NCBI GenBank assembly: GCA_018065965.1
Contig: JAGHSH010000177.1
Location: 1 to 5,278 of the forward strand
Length of the DNA: 5,278 bases
Direction: 5' to 3'
Origin: Candidatus Apopatocola equi
GTDB lineage: Bacteria > Bacillota > Clostridia > Oscillospirales > Oscillospiraceae
Under the pieces are notes generated by a model. It made no database searches and was not told the origin of the DNA. It saw only the letters and a list, made by a program, of their open reading frames with translations. Numbering within the stretch: the stretch's first letter is position 1; each line of letters begins with the position of its first letter. Position numbers and translations under genes: made by a program. Shown piece by piece: positions 5,117 to 5,278 of the stretch.

Positions 5117-5278
5117 ATGAAAAATTCCGCATCCGGGGCGTATGCCGCCGCCGGGGTAGACATTACTGCCGGTTACAAGGCCGTTGAGCTCATGAAGCAG
5201 CATATTGCCCGTACCCTGACGGAGGGCGTATGCGGCGAGGTGGGCGGTTTCGGCGGTCTCTACGAGCTGGATATTACC
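5117..5278 (+). CDS. purM: Phosphoribosylformylglycinamidine cyclo-ligase (AIR synthetase, PurM), N-terminal 54 residues
   Basis: PurM closes the ring of formylglycinamidine ribonucleotide with ATP to give AIR, the precursor that is carboxylated upstream of PurE. Only the first 54 codons lie in the window; the frame is open at the right edge. The conserved start YAAAGVDITAGYKAVELMK (9-27) matches the family's Y..AGVDI.AG...V..IK, and GEVGGFGGLYEL (40-51) matches its GGFGGLF.L segment. Only three bases separate it from the preceding stop. Its ribosome site AAAGGAG (5104-5110) overlaps the last codons of the purF-like gene, indicating tight co-transcription and probable translational coupling. 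Confidence 0.92.
   Translation, partial: MKNSASGAYAAAGVDITAGYKAVELMKQHIARTLTEGVCGEVGGFGGLYELDIT

Noticed and set aside
3671..5203. A 510-residue open frame on the minus strand
   Set aside because: It is antisense to the purF-like gene and extends into purM. The product has no family features, and the opposite strand is plainly coding.

Overview
The window is a stretch of a bacterial chromosome. It has GC-rich genes, AT-rich intergenic DNA and strong AGGAG-type ribosome binding sites. Together with the purE-purC-purF-purM gene order, a ZTP riboswitch leader and a clostripain-like exported protease, this suggests a fairly GC-rich gut-type member of the Clostridia (Ruminococcaceae/Oscillospiraceae-like). 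That placement is inferred from style and gene content; no taxonomic marker is present.

Left part (1-2067, minus strand): one long gene, cut by the left window edge, for a membrane-anchored cysteine peptidase of the clostripain family (MEROPS C11). It has a short Gly/basic cytoplasmic tail, one membrane anchor, a low-complexity Gly/Ser/Gln linker and a catalytic domain with the His and Cys motifs intact. A Gly-rich insert and the start of a C-terminal region follow. Its promoter (TTGATT-N17-TAAAAT) and Shine-Dalgarno site are clear, with a phased A-tract run just upstream of the promoter.

Centre (2068-2481): a 414-bp divergent intergenic region. Besides the peptidase promoter it holds a 12-bp perfect palindrome and a near-consensus extended -10 promoter reading right (TTGACA-N17-TACTAT). 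A leader follows that folds as a ZTP (pfl) riboswitch. Its terminator hairpin reuses the aptamer pseudoknot and P3 strands, so the predicted logic is an ON switch: ZTP/ZMP, which accumulate when 10-formyl-tetrahydrofolate is short, allow transcription into purE. The terminator 3' strand can form a second, mutually exclusive hairpin with the DNA just before the purE ribosome binding site.

Right part (2482-5278, plus strand): four closely spaced de novo purine genes, purE, purC, purF-like and the start of purM, probably one operon under the riboswitch. PurE and PurC make CAIR and then SAICAR, PurM closes the imidazole ring of AIR, and PurF normally makes phosphoribosylamine from PRPP and glutamine. 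The point of most interest is the purF-like gene. It keeps the PRPP-binding loop and the four Fe-S-type cysteines, but the N-terminal nucleophile cysteine and other glutaminase residues are gone, although it sits in the standard purF position. PurC is also a short, diverged form.
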